From the NCBI RefSeq assembly GCF_007830615.1, contig NZ_VLLI01000015.1, forward strand, positions 1 to 64,000: 64,000 bases of DNA. Reading direction: 5' to 3'. The position numbers and the translations under genes were made by a program. This document shows positions 44,499 through 53,406 of the stretch, in pieces (the first letter of the stretch is position 1; every line of letters begins with the position of its first letter). The DNA comes from Mucilaginibacter frigoritolerans. GTDB taxonomy: Bacteria; Bacteroidota; Bacteroidia; Sphingobacteriales; Sphingobacteriaceae. The notes below the pieces were generated by a model. The model saw nothing but the letters and a program-made list of their open reading frames with translations, had not been told where the DNA came from and ran no database searches.

Positions 44499-45692
44499 CT
44501 ACTCTAAAAGCAATAACTCGTTTTCTACCGGGAATTTCTGGTAAAATACAGGAAACGGAACATCCGGATATTTATCCTTAGCTGCCAGAACAATTTGCTG
44601 AAAATTTTCATATTCAAATTTGCCGATCTCCGGATAGGTCCATTTTTTCTGTTGCAAGGCAAATGGCATCAGCCAGGCAATGGCGCCTTTTATGCCTTTG
44701 CCATCCAACGTTTGGTTATGCCACAAATCAATATTTAATTTATCAGCAATAACAGCCAGCTTAGTCCACGCAGCCAGGTTCATGGTAGAATAATCCCATG
44801 ACCGGGTACGCACCAGTTCTAACGGCTGCATTCCATCAGTAGTAAATTGCTGGTCTATCCGGGGTATAGTAAATTCATTAATTACCATGGTGGCTAAAGT
44901 ACCGTTACCTGTAAAAATGGCAAAATCGGCCAGTTGCATATCGTAATTGGTACCATGATTATTAGTTTGAATCCTTTCCGATTTCCCGTTTTTACTATTC
45001 AGTATCCAGTCTGCATATTGCGCATACCATTTTTTGATACCCGAAATCAATGTGGACTCCAGGTATTTGCTATTCTGCATTAATTCAATAGCATCAGGTA
45101 TTTTGGTTAAACTACGCGTTTCAATAATGCCTATCCCCCTGCCATCGTTTATCCCCGGAATATACTGGGCATAATTCAAATTAGGGTTCATCCGCGTAGC
45201 GGTATCAATAAACCAAACCTTTAAAAGTGAGGCTGCCTTTTGAACATAACTTTCTTTGCCTGATAAATAATAAGCCAGTGCGAGCCTGTTTACATCGGCA
45301 CACATTTTGGTCAGCTGACTATCATCATGCAACAGGTAAATTTCCGGGTTGCGCCTGCCGTCCTTACGGATATAAGGCTTCCCATCTGCTTTGGTCGAAT
45401 CAGCCCACCAGTAAGGCGCCTGGCTCACATAATCGTGCTTGTTTCCACTCGGGGCCAGTTTTGTTTTATGAAAAGTAACAGAATAGGGTTCAACTTTCAG
45501 CAAGCTATCTGCTTCATTCAATAATACCGTTACCTGTTTTACCGTTACGGCATCACCATCATGATACTTTTTACTTACATTTTGTAATACCTGCTGATTA
45601 AGCAATATAAAATCAGGCTTACCGGCTTTGCTTTGTGCAAAACCGGTAAAACCCAACATCAAATTAATAATCAATAAATTAACACCTCTCAT
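44499..45692 (-). CDS. Alginate_lyase-fold polysaccharide lyase (PL38-like), 1
   Basis: A 397-residue exported enzyme with a signal peptide ending near GFAQS. It has an (alpha/alpha)-toroid Alginate_lyase domain (PF05426): KHDYVSQAPYWWAD near 80, then TNNHGTNYDMQLADFAIF with the active-site Asn-His, and TDGMQPLELVRTRSWDYSTM with the catalytic Tyr/Arg region. The pattern fits PL38 lyases, which cut beta-1,4-linked glucuronate or mannuronate chains. It is the last gene of the SusC-SusD-lyase operon, 13 bases after SusD. It is likely periplasmic or surface-exposed, making unsaturated oligouronides. Substrate specificity is not fixed by sequence. Confidence 0.82.
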   Translation of the reverse strand: MRGVNLLIINLMLGFTGFAQSKAGKPDFILLNQQVLQNVSKKYHDGDAVTVKQVTVLLNEADSLLKVEPYSVTFHKTKLAPSGNKHDYVSQAPYWWADSTKADGKPYIRKDGRRNPEIYLLHDDSQLTKMCADVNRLALAYYLSGKESYVQKAASLLKVWFIDTATRMNPNLNYAQYIPGINDGRGIGIIETRSLTKIPDAIELMQNSKYLESTLISGIKKWYAQYADWILNSKNGKSERIQTNNHGTNYDMQLADFAIFTGNGTLATMVINEFTIPRIDQQFTTDGMQPLELVRTRSWDYSTMNLAAWTKLAVIADKLNIDLWHNQTLDGKGIKGAIAWLMPFALQQKKWTYPEIGKFEYENFQQIVLAAKDKYPDVPFPVFYQKFPVENELLLLE

Positions 45693-45705
45693 TATCTGTA
45701 AATTC

Positions 45706-47163
45706 TTAATATCCCGGATTTTGTTTCAATTTCGGATTAGCATCAATCTCTGTTTGCGGCAGCGGTAATAAATACTGATCAGAAGTAACCGTAAAACCAT
45801 TTACAGCTTGCTCTACTGATGCAAAACGCCCCAAACGGATTAAGTCCCACCGGCGGTGTCCCTCAACGCAAAGCTCTCTTAAACGGTCACGTACCAATGT
45901 ATCAACAAAAGCTTCTGATGTTGGGGTATTAGTTGCATTCAGCATCTGCGCGGCACTTAAACCAGCCCTTGCTCTAACAGTATTTAATCCGTTAAATTTG
46001 GTTGGATCATTGGCATTAATATTATTTAATGCTTCTGATTGCATCATCAGTACATCCGCATAACGTAATACTATCCAATTCATTTGTGAGTTATTGCTTC
46101 CTTTAACCCATTGCGGATCGCGGTATTTGTAAATGAACGGCGTGGCTGGCACACCATTTATAGTATTTGCAACGTTCCATACTTTACGTACATCGCCATG
46201 GTCATAAACACTATTCATCAGATACGGGTTAGCAACAAATGAGCCTGAACCACCCAATGCAGCTGGCGAAAACATGCGTACTGTAATATTTTGTGTAGTA
46301 TTACTATTGTTGGCACCAAACTGTACAGCAAAAATAACTTCGGTTTGTGCCGGATAATATTTCAAACTCCAGTTAAATACATCGCTGTAATTAGGCATCA
46401 ATTTATACACGCCTGAGTTAATTACCTTATTACACTCTGTCAAAGCATTGGTATTATCGTCTGACGCAGCAAATGAAGTACTTGCGCGTTGCAGATAAAC
46501 CCTTGCCAGCATGGCCGAAGCAGCTCCTGATGATACTTCGCCTTTATTAGCTGTAGTGATATTGGGTTCGGTATAGCAATTGGCCTCGGCGTATTTAAGG
46601 TCGCTTATAATCTGGTTATAAATCTGACTTGTTGATGTACGCGTAGGATACAAATTAGGATCATCAGGGCTTGTAATGGGTTTCAGTATTAATGGCACAT
46701 CACCAAAACTCCTCACCATATCAAAGTAGGCCATCGCCCTCAAAAACATAGCATTTCCCAATATATTATTCTTGGTTGGGCCATCCATATTAATGGCCGG
46801 AACGTTGGCAATCACATCGTTTGCCCTGCTTATCAGCTTATAGCTATTGGTATACCAGTTATTAATTTCAATGTTTGATGATGTATATTGTATTTTATAC
46901 ATATCAATACGCTCCTGGTTTTGGGTTAGCAGGGGCACCAGTGCATCGCCCGAAAGCTCCGTCATTATGTAAATGGTACGCTGATAATACCCCTGCGGCT
47001 GCAACTGGCTAAATACTCCATCCAAAGCCGACTGGGCATCGTTTGCATTCTGGTAAAAGTTGGCACTCGTTAAAATGCTGTAAGGCTTTTCCTGTAATTC
47101 TTTTTTACACGATGTAATGGCAAGAAAAGCACATGCAGCTAATAGTATATATTTCTTTTTCAT
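45706..47163 (-). CDS. SusD-like glycan-binding lipoprotein (RagB/SusD family)
   Basis: A 485-residue outer-membrane lipoprotein; the signal peptide ends in AITSCKK. It has the SusD_like and SusD/RagB domains: FYQNANDAQSALDGVF near 40, NAMFLRAMAYFDMVRSFGDV (TPR-like helix), SSGAASAMLARVYLQRAS, and the C-terminal RLRELCVEGHRRWDLIRLGR signature. It binds oligosaccharides at the surface and caps the SusC channel. It starts 19 bases after SusC. I chose the ATG at 47163 because it begins the signal peptide (MKKKYILLA); an upstream in-frame start would overlap SusC. Confidence 0.93.
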   Translation of the reverse strand: MKKKYILLAACAFLAITSCKKELQEKPYSILTSANFYQNANDAQSALDGVFSQLQPQGYYQRTIYIMTELSGDALVPLLTQNQERIDMYKIQYTSSNIEINNWYTNSYKLISRANDVIANVPAINMDGPTKNNILGNAMFLRAMAYFDMVRSFGDVPLILKPITSPDDPNLYPTRTSTSQIYNQIISDLKYAEANCYTEPNITTANKGEVSSGAASAMLARVYLQRASTSFAASDDNTNALTECNKVINSGVYKLMPNYSDVFNWSLKYYPAQTEVIFAVQFGANNSNTTQNITVRMFSPAALGGSGSFVANPYLMNSVYDHGDVRKVWNVANTINGVPATPFIYKYRDPQWVKGSNNSQMNWIVLRYADVLMMQSEALNNINANDPTKFNGLNTVRARAGLSAAQMLNATNTPTSEAFVDTLVRDRLRELCVEGHRRWDLIRLGRFASVEQAVNGFTVTSDQYLLPLPQTEIDANPKLKQNPGY

Positions 47164-47182
47164 ATCTCTTTTTATCAAAAAA

Positions 47183-50100
47183 TTAAAAACCAAACTTAGC
47201 CCCTAACAAAAAGGTACGCACATTAGGATACGGGTTATAATCAGTACCCAATGAAGTATAATTACCGCTTGAATCCGGATAAGAATTCACCTCCGGGTCA
47301 TAGCCCTTATATTTGGTTATGGTGATTAAGTTTTGGCCGGTAATGTATACACTGGCACTTTTAAATACGGGAGTTAACTTAGGCAAAGGCAAATCGTACG
47401 ATAAGGTGATGGTTTTAAAACGCAGGTAACTGCCTGATTCCAGCACATCACTGGTTGGCCCTAAACTGCGGCGCAACGTACTGCCTACACTGGGTAAGGT
47501 ATTGCTTGTACCCGGACCGTTCCAGCTTTGGGTAAGCACATAGGCTTGCTTATTATCGGTAGTGGTGCCGTTTTCACTTTCTATTAAGTTTTCGTTTAAT
47601 ATCTGGTTACCATAAACACCTTGTATCAATACAAATAGGTTAAAGCGTTGTACCGTTAAATTACTGGTAAAGCCATAATTAAATTTCGGAACAGCATAGC
47701 CAATAATTGTTCTATCAGCAGCGGTAATGTTGTTATCACCATTTAAGTCGGCGTAACGCGGGTCGCCCGGTTTAACGGCTTCTTTTGTGCCGCTGGCAGT
47801 GATCTGCGCCTGACTTTGCCAGATACCTTCAAACTTATACCCATAAAAAGCACCAATAGGTTGCCCAACTTGTAATATGGACGAGTTTTGCCCACCCGGA
47901 TATAAGCTTGAACTTACGTTACCTGTAATTTGATAAGGTATGCCACCCAAACTCAATATTTTGTTGACATTGCGCGAAAAATTAAAGTTTGTTGTCCACC
48001 GGATATCCTTGCTTGCCACATCAATAGTAGTTAATGAAAGCTCAATACCTTTGTTTGATACCGCACCCAGATTATCTAAAAGCGTTGTAAAACCGCTTGA
48101 TGCCGGGATGCTTCGATTAAACAGCAGTTTAGTAGTTTTTTTATCATACACATCAGCATTAAAGGTGATGCGGTTTTGCAATAAACCTAAATCAACACCT
48201 ATATTGGTTGATGCAGTTTGCTCCCACTGCAAATTATCATTACCAATATTATTGGCTGATGTACCTACTACACGTGTGTTGTTCAGCACATAGCTATTAA
48301 AGCCATATTGTGACAAGGATGAGTAAGGATCGATGTTAGAGTTACCGGTAACTCCATAACCTACGCGCAGCTTCAAATCACTGATGGTGCTTACGTTCTT
48401 CATGAAATCCTCATTAGAAACACGCCATGCCAGCGCTCCGGATGGGAAAGTACCGAAATTATGGGCCGAACCCAGAACCGATGCACCGTCGCGGCGGATA
48501 GACAAGGTTAATAAATAACGATCCATCAAACTATAATTAACCCTGCCCAGAAATGATTCCAATGCGTGGCTGTTTGTTGATGATGAGGATGACAAACTAC
48601 CGCCAACACCCAAATTGTCCGTACCTAAATTATTGGTAGTAAGGTTTTGAGCCGATGCAGAACTGGTAGTATATTTAAACTGCTGAAAGGTATAACCCGC
48701 CAAAGCAGTTATCGTCTGGTTTTTATCAATCTGCTTGGTATAGGTAAGCGTATTTTCATTCAACCAGTTAAAATTTATCGGGTTGGAGATCTGGGCAAAT
48801 CCATTGGTGGTTAAACCCAAAAAGGTAGTACTCGGTCTGAAGATATCCTCCCGGTTAAAAATATCAGAAGTACCCAGACTCACTTTTAATTTAAGATCAG
48901 GAATAATTTCATAAGTTAAATAGCTGTTTGCAAATACCCTTAAATTTTTGCTCACATCTGTATTTAGCTCTGCAGCTGCTACAGGATTACCCACCAGGTC
49001 AACATATCCGTTTGGCTCGTTTTGAAAAGTATAAGCACCTGTATTATCGCGGATAGGCACAATAGGGCTGATCCGCAGTGCATCAAGCAAGGTACCGCCT
49101 GTGCTTCCGCCATTGGTATTCACATTCGCTATTTCCTGCTGATCATATGACAGCTGCGAGTTTAAACCGAAGGTTAGTTTCTTACTGATGTTATGAGTTA
49201 AATTGAACCGCAGGTTACCACGTTCATACCCTGAATTTAATATAATACCATCCTGGTTAAAAAAACCCATGCTTACAAAATACTTGGTACCAGGCGATCC
49301 ACCACTTATAGCAGCATTGGCATTAACAATAGGCGCCCGTTGAAATAAAGCTTCCTGCCAGTTAGTGCCTTTACCCATGCCATCAATCTGGGCCTGAGTA
49401 TAAGGCAAAGCCGTTTGGGTAGTATTATTTTGATTGTTATAAGTAGTAACCCGGTTAAGGTAAGTTGCAAACTGCTGGGCATCCATCATGGGCAGCATGC
49501 GGCTTACGTTTTGTACACCATCATAAACATCGGCAGTAACCGTGCTTTTACCGGATGTTCCGGATTTGGTGGTGATTATAATTACACCATTTGCCCCCCT
49601 ATTGCCATAAATGGCAGTTGATGATGCATCCTTCAATACATCTATAGAAGCTATATCATCCGGGTTTAACCCTGTAATATCCGCTCCGGCAAAACCATCA
49701 ACCACATATAAAGGATCGCTGCTATAATTAATGGAGTTGGTACCACGCACCCTAACGGTAAATGCAGCACCCGGTTGTGAGTTGGTTTGGGTAACCTGCA
49801 CACCGCTAACCTGTCCTTCTAATAACTGAGCGGTACCGAATACCGGCGTTTTTGCCACATCTGTAAGCGATACAGAACCTACTGCGCCGGTAACGTCCCG
49901 TTTCTTTTGTGTGCCATACCCAATAACTACTACCTCGTTAAGGTTTTTTTGGTCAGATGCCAGCTGTACATCAATTTTAGTGTGTTTATCAACGTTTACT
50001 TCTTTTGAAATATAGCCTAATAGCTTAAATACCAGCACGGCATTTTCGTCGGCATTTATGGTGTATTTACCATTGCCATCTGTTGCTGCGCCAATATTGG

Positions 50101-50344
50101 TTCCTTTTATAGTTACTACCACACCCGGCAAAGGCAGGTTCTTGTCGTCAGTAACTACACCTGTTATTTTTATGGTTTCTATTTTGGGTGATGATACGGT
50201 TATTGAGCCCTCAATGCCCGGCGATTTGGCATTTATCACACCACCTGATTCTTTTGCCTGTACCGTATTTGCCACCAGGCAAACACATAGTATAGGCAGC
50301 ACCGCATCTTTAATAAATTTAATGTGTAGAAGTCTTTTCTTCAT
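47183..50344 (-). CDS. SusC-like TonB-dependent outer-membrane transporter
   Basis: A 1053-residue protein. After the signal peptide there is a carboxypeptidase-regulatory-like domain (about 55-135; ITGVVTDDKNLPLPGVVVTI), then a TonB-dependent plug (VVVIGYGTQKKRDVTGAVGS; VRVRGTNSINYSSDPLYVVD; DVLKDASSTAIYGNRGANGV) and a 22-strand-type barrel to the C-terminus (last residue Phe). It imports oligosaccharides with SusD using the TonB/proton gradient. No STN domain is seen, so it is not an anti-sigma signalling transducer. It is first in the SusC-SusD-lyase operon. A LacI-type operator candidate lies 461 bases upstream. Confidence 0.95.
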   Translation of the reverse strand: MKKRLLHIKFIKDAVLPILCVCLVANTVQAKESGGVINAKSPGIEGSITVSSPKIETIKITGVVTDDKNLPLPGVVVTIKGTNIGAATDGNGKYTINADENAVLVFKLLGYISKEVNVDKHTKIDVQLASDQKNLNEVVVIGYGTQKKRDVTGAVGSVSLTDVAKTPVFGTAQLLEGQVSGVQVTQTNSQPGAAFTVRVRGTNSINYSSDPLYVVDGFAGADITGLNPDDIASIDVLKDASSTAIYGNRGANGVIIITTKSGTSGKSTVTADVYDGVQNVSRMLPMMDAQQFATYLNRVTTYNNQNNTTQTALPYTQAQIDGMGKGTNWQEALFQRAPIVNANAAISGGSPGTKYFVSMGFFNQDGIILNSGYERGNLRFNLTHNISKKLTFGLNSQLSYDQQEIANVNTNGGSTGGTLLDALRISPIVPIRDNTGAYTFQNEPNGYVDLVGNPVAAAELNTDVSKNLRVFANSYLTYEIIPDLKLKVSLGTSDIFNREDIFRPSTTFLGLTTNGFAQISNPINFNWLNENTLTYTKQIDKNQTITALAGYTFQQFKYTTSSASAQNLTTNNLGTDNLGVGGSLSSSSSTNSHALESFLGRVNYSLMDRYLLTLSIRRDGASVLGSAHNFGTFPSGALAWRVSNEDFMKNVSTISDLKLRVGYGVTGNSNIDPYSSLSQYGFNSYVLNNTRVVGTSANNIGNDNLQWEQTASTNIGVDLGLLQNRITFNADVYDKKTTKLLFNRSIPASSGFTTLLDNLGAVSNKGIELSLTTIDVASKDIRWTTNFNFSRNVNKILSLGGIPYQITGNVSSSLYPGGQNSSILQVGQPIGAFYGYKFEGIWQSQAQITASGTKEAVKPGDPRYADLNGDNNITAADRTIIGYAVPKFNYGFTSNLTVQRFNLFVLIQGVYGNQILNENLIESENGTTTDNKQAYVLTQSWNGPGTSNTLPSVGSTLRRSLGPTSDVLESGSYLRFKTITLSYDLPLPKLTPVFKSASVYITGQNLITITKYKGYDPEVNSYPDSSGNYTSLGTDYNPYPNVRTFLLGAKFGF

Positions 50345-50804
50345 ATTGTTGTTACATTATTTGTTAAATATTTTTCTTTAATTTTGACAAAAAAAGCCCC
50401 ATACAACTACTGTTGTTTCATTTTTTCGCGAATCTGAAGGGGGACTTTAAAACCGGCCGTGGTTCCAGCACTACCGGTTTTTTTTATGAGCCTTGTTTAG
50501 TTTTCCATCCGTTTAAGTTTTAATCATTATTAGGTTTTAATTAGTTCTTCATATCCGATAAGACGTTATCAGATAACAATCATCTTTTATCAAATATTCC
50601 CGGTCAAATTAAATAAGCAAAAAACATATTGAAATAAAATCAATATGGATGGGCGTACTAGTAAGTAATCCAGGTATTCATTGTGCCGTAAATAGTTTAG
50701 TAAGCGCTGTTTATAATTGGTTAAAAATGGCTAAGCCGCTAGCTTCACTCATCCAAAATTACCTTATTAAGCCTTATATCGTAATACTTTGACTTTTTTA
50801 TTTA

Positions 50805-50818
50805 CGAATACGTTTTCG
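50805..50818. promoter_or_regulatory. LacI-type operator candidate 1 (SusC side)
   Basis: CGAATACGTTTTCG is near-palindromic around a central CG, the usual LacI-family form, with one mismatch from CGAAAACGTTTTCG. It lies upstream of the SusC-SusD-lyase operon. Confidence 0.5.
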
Positions 50819-50969
50819 GAAAAATAATATCAATTCACTGAACGTGAATGATAAACCAGTCTGCAGAAGCAGCTGAGTGGATGAATGCTTTAATACTATT
50901 ATGCTGAAATAACAGGTATTAAATATATGCTGCGAAGATGGCAATACAACTTTGGGCATCTCCTAAAAC

Positions 50970-51010
50970 AATCAATCCCGCCAAAAACTATTCTTTTGGC
51001 AGGATTGATT
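50970..51010 (-). terminator. Terminator hairpin after the NTF2-like gene
   Basis: AATCAATCC and GGATTGATT, then GCCAAAA and TTTTGGC, form a 16-pair stem with one mismatch and a 7-base loop. It lies 34 bases past the NTF2-like stop on the minus strand. The T-run after it is weak (TGTTTTAGG). Confidence 0.65.
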
Positions 51011-51043
51011 CAGCTATCCTTTGATGGGTAAATTATATTAAAA

Positions 51044-51499
51044 TTAGGCTTTGACTGCCTGCCTTGCCAGAAGCTTCCACTCTCCTGCCTTGTTCTTAAT
51101 CCATACCAGCAGGATATTTATTTTAACCGTGCCCGAGCCTTTTCCCTTGTCATTGGTATCGGCAGTAAGCAGATGTCTAACAATAGCAGTATTATCCACA
51201 ATCTCTACGGTTTGATTGCTAAGCTCAATATTTACAAAAACAGATGCACCACTGGTAAAGGAATGTATAAATTCCTGTTTATTTTGCAGTAATCCGCCTG
51301 AGTGTCCATAGCTTAGTTCAGGCGCAGCTAGCTTATCCAGTTCTAAGCTATCAGCATTGATCATGGCCTTACGCAGTTGTTCTACAGCAATGGTTACTTC
51401 TTTTACAGAATTTGATTGCTGAGCAAAAAGTTGTTGTGATTCCATTAGGATGATTATAAAAAGGAAAGATAATTTAATTGTTGAAAATCTGTTTTTCAT
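51044..51499 (-). CDS. Exported NTF2-like (DUF4440-type) protein
   Basis: A 151-residue protein with an N-terminal signal peptide (cleavage near LFAQQ). The rest is an NTF2-like fold: VEQLRKAMINADSLELDKLA helix, LSYGHSGGLLQNKQEFIHSF, VDNTAIVRHLLT and LLVWIKNKAGEWKLLARQAV at the end. This is the SnoaL/DUF4440 superfamily, here exported. Such small proteins recur in Bacteroidota sugar-acid loci but have no firm function. I chose the ATG at 51499 (MKNRFS). It is divergent from kduI and shares the regulatory region with an operator candidate. Confidence 0.78.
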   Translation of the reverse strand: MKNRFSTIKLSFLFIIILMESQQLFAQQSNSVKEVTIAVEQLRKAMINADSLELDKLAAPELSYGHSGGLLQNKQEFIHSFTSGASVFVNIELSNQTVEIVDNTAIVRHLLTADTNDKGKGSGTVKINILLVWIKNKAGEWKLLARQAVKA

Positions 51500-51582
51500 G
51501 GCCAAAACTCGTTATTAATATCTGTTTACACAATATTACAAGCTATAAACCATTTAATCGTCCATTTTAATTTGTATTTATG

Positions 51583-51596
51583 CGAAAACGTTTTAG
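51583..51596. promoter_or_regulatory. LacI-type operator candidate 2 (kduI/NTF2 divergent region)
   Basis: CGAAAACGTTTTAG has the perfect 10-base palindrome AAAACGTTTT at its centre. It lies 84 bases from the NTF2-like start and 140 from the kduI start, so it could act on both divergent units. Confidence 0.55.
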
Positions 51597-51736
51597 TAAA
51601 ACAAATAACTTTATTCCTCGATAGTCAGCTATAACGTTTGCGTAGAAATACCTGTACAATTGTTTCAGAATAATAAATCAAGGTTGTAGACTTGCTTTTC
51701 AATTATACGAACCATCAACTTACAAAAATTTCAGTC

Positions 51737-52567
51737 TTGAAAGTACTACATAGCGTGCATCCGGAGGATTTTAAAGATTACCGGACCAATACCATCAGGG
51801 AAAGATTCCTGATAAATGATCTAGTAAAAGCAGGCGAATTGAACTGCGTTTACACCCACTATGACCGTATGATCGTCGGAGCGGTTAATCCTGCAGATAC
51901 CCAGTTAATATTACCCAGCTACCCAAACCTTCGAGCCGAATATTTTTTAGAACGACGGGAACTCGGCATTATTAACGTAGCCGGAGATGGCGAAGTAATA
52001 GTTGACGGAAAAAGCTACGAGGTAAACAAGCTGGATTGCCTGTACATTGGCAAAGGCACAAAACAAGTTGCTTTTAAGAGCAAAAACAGCAATATCCCGG
52101 CTGTATTTTACTTACTTTCAGCACCAGCGCATAAAACTTATCCCGTTGCATTAATGACTCATGCCCAGGCGGCCAAAGTAAATGCAGGTCATCAGTCAAC
52201 AGCCAATGAGCGCGTCATTAATAAATATGTTCACCTGGAGGGTATTCAAAGCTGTCAGCTGGTAATGGGTTTAACTATTTTAGGCAAGGGCAGCGTATGG
52301 AATACCATGCCGCCACACGTGCATGACCGCCGAATGGAGGCTTATTTTTATTTTGACCTGGCAGCAGATCAGCAGGTATTTCATTACATGGGCGAAGGGC
52401 ATGAAACCCGTCATATTCTAATGAAAAATTATGAGGCTGTAGTATCACCACCATGGAGCATCCATGCAGGAAGCGGCACGGCCAGCTACAGTTTTATTTG
52501 GGGGATGGGTGGCGAAAACCTGGATTATACCGATATGGATGCCCTGGCAATAACAGATTTAAGATAA
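51737..52567 (+). CDS. kduI: 5-keto-4-deoxyuronate isomerase (4-deoxy-L-threo-5-hexosulose-uronate ketol-isomerase)
   Basis: A 276-residue cytoplasmic cupin enzyme; the E. coli protein has 278. It turns the deoxy-ketouronate from unsaturated uronides into 3-deoxy-D-glycero-2,5-hexodiulosonate. Diagnostic stretches are IRERFLINDLVKAGE, YFLERRELGIINVAGDGEV, YIGKGTKQVAF, INKYVHLEGIQSCQL and the metal site WNTMPPHVHDRRMEAYFYF. No ATG fits. The TTG at 51737 gives a start LKVLHSVHPEDF that lines up with E. coli MDVRQSIHSAH, so I chose it over an upstream TTG at 51692. It heads the operon kduI-SDR-transporter, with a short gap to each following gene. Confidence 0.95.
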   Translation: MKVLHSVHPEDFKDYRTNTIRERFLINDLVKAGELNCVYTHYDRMIVGAVNPADTQLILPSYPNLRAEYFLERRELGIINVAGDGEVIVDGKSYEVNKLDCLYIGKGTKQVAFKSKNSNIPAVFYLLSAPAHKTYPVALMTHAQAAKVNAGHQSTANERVINKYVHLEGIQSCQLVMGLTILGKGSVWNTMPPHVHDRRMEAYFYFDLAADQQVFHYMGEGHETRHILMKNYEAVVSPPWSIHAGSGTASYSFIWGMGGENLDYTDMDALAITDLR

Positions 52568-52585
52568 CATTTAGCACTAAATAAA

Positions 52586-53401
52586 TTGGAAAACAATTAT
52601 TCATTAGCCGGCAAGGTGATTATAGTAACCGGCGGCACAGGTATATTAGGGAATGCTTTTGTTAATGGCATTGTTGCAGCAGGAGGCGCAGTGGGCATAT
52701 TGGGCCGTAATGAAACTGTTGCCAACGAACGGGCAAAAGCCATTAATGATAATGGCGGCAAAGCGATAGCTCTGGTTGCGGATGTATTAAACGAAGAAGA
52801 ATTAAAACTGGCTAATCAAAAAGTGCTGGATACTTTTGGCAGACTGGATGGATTGGTAAACGGCGCAGGTGGCAACATGCCTGGAGGAGTTTTACTGCCG
52901 GATGAAAACATTTTTAAAATGAATTTGGAGGGCATGAAAAAAGTGCTCGAAGTAAATCTTTGGGGAACCATATTACCTACACAGGTATTTGGCGAAAGCA
53001 TTGCCAAAACCGGGAAAGGCAGTATCGTCAACATATCATCTATGAACTCCAAAAGTGCCGTAACACGGGTGCTTGGTTACAACATGGGTAAAGCAGCAGT
53101 TGATTGCTACAATCAATGGTTTGCGGTGGAGCTGGCTAATCGTTATGGTGATGCCATAAGGATGAATGCGTTGGCACCGGGATTCTTTTTAACCGAACAG
53201 AATCGCAACTTATTAACCAAACCAGAGGGTGGCTATACTCAACGTGGAGAATCCGTGATCCGCAAAACGCCATTTAAACGTTTCGGGCATCCTGATGAAC
53301 TGATCGGGGCATTGGTGTGGTTACTGAGCGATGCGTCCGCATTTGTTACCGGGTCAATGGTTTGTGTTGATGGTGGATTTTCCATTTTTAGTGGGGTATA
53401 A
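52586..53401 (+). CDS. uxuB: SDR oxidoreductase, D-mannonate oxidoreductase (fructuronate reductase) type
   Basis: A 271-residue Rossmann enzyme with a TTG start. NAD(P) site VTGGTGILGNAF (14-25), catalytic Ser in ISSMNSKS, YxxxK in YNMGKAAVD, then MNALAPGFFLTEQNRNLL and FVTGSMVCVDGGFSIFSGV at the end. The GAGGN, APGFFLTEQNR and DGGFS-SGV blocks are those of the SDR-type UxuB/YjmF group, which reduces D-fructuronate to D-mannonate, rather than of KduD. With UxuA present this completes the glucuronate branch. Because it sits next to kduI, a KduD role (reducing diketo-deoxygluconate to KDG) cannot be excluded. It begins 18 bases after kduI and ends 5 bases before the transporter gene. Confidence 0.75.
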   Translation: MENNYSLAGKVIIVTGGTGILGNAFVNGIVAAGGAVGILGRNETVANERAKAINDNGGKAIALVADVLNEEELKLANQKVLDTFGRLDGLVNGAGGNMPGGVLLPDENIFKMNLEGMKKVLEVNLWGTILPTQVFGESIAKTGKGSIVNISSMNSKSAVTRVLGYNMGKAAVDCYNQWFAVELANRYGDAIRMNALAPGFFLTEQNRNLLTKPEGGYTQRGESVIRKTPFKRFGHPDELIGALVWLLSDASAFVTGSMVCVDGGFSIFSGV

Positions 53402-53406
53402 TTGTT

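Larger units (their letters stand above)
50345..51043. other. Long intergenic region upstream of SusC
   Basis: 699 bases with no supported gene. It contains an operator-like 14-mer (50805-50818), a TAATTTTG box on the minus strand at 50754-50761 without a clear -33 box, a weak AAACCGG/CCGGTTT hairpin near 50452-50483 and the strong hairpin at 50970-51010. The SusC promoter must be here, with a possibly long 5' leader. Confidence 0.5.

Noticed and set aside
50452..50483. AAACCGG/CCGGTTT hairpin as a terminator or riboswitch
   Set aside because: The stem is short with a long loop and no known riboswitch core.
52586..53401. KduD
   Set aside because: Neighbourhood favours it, but the conserved blocks fit the SDR-type mannonate oxidoreductase better.
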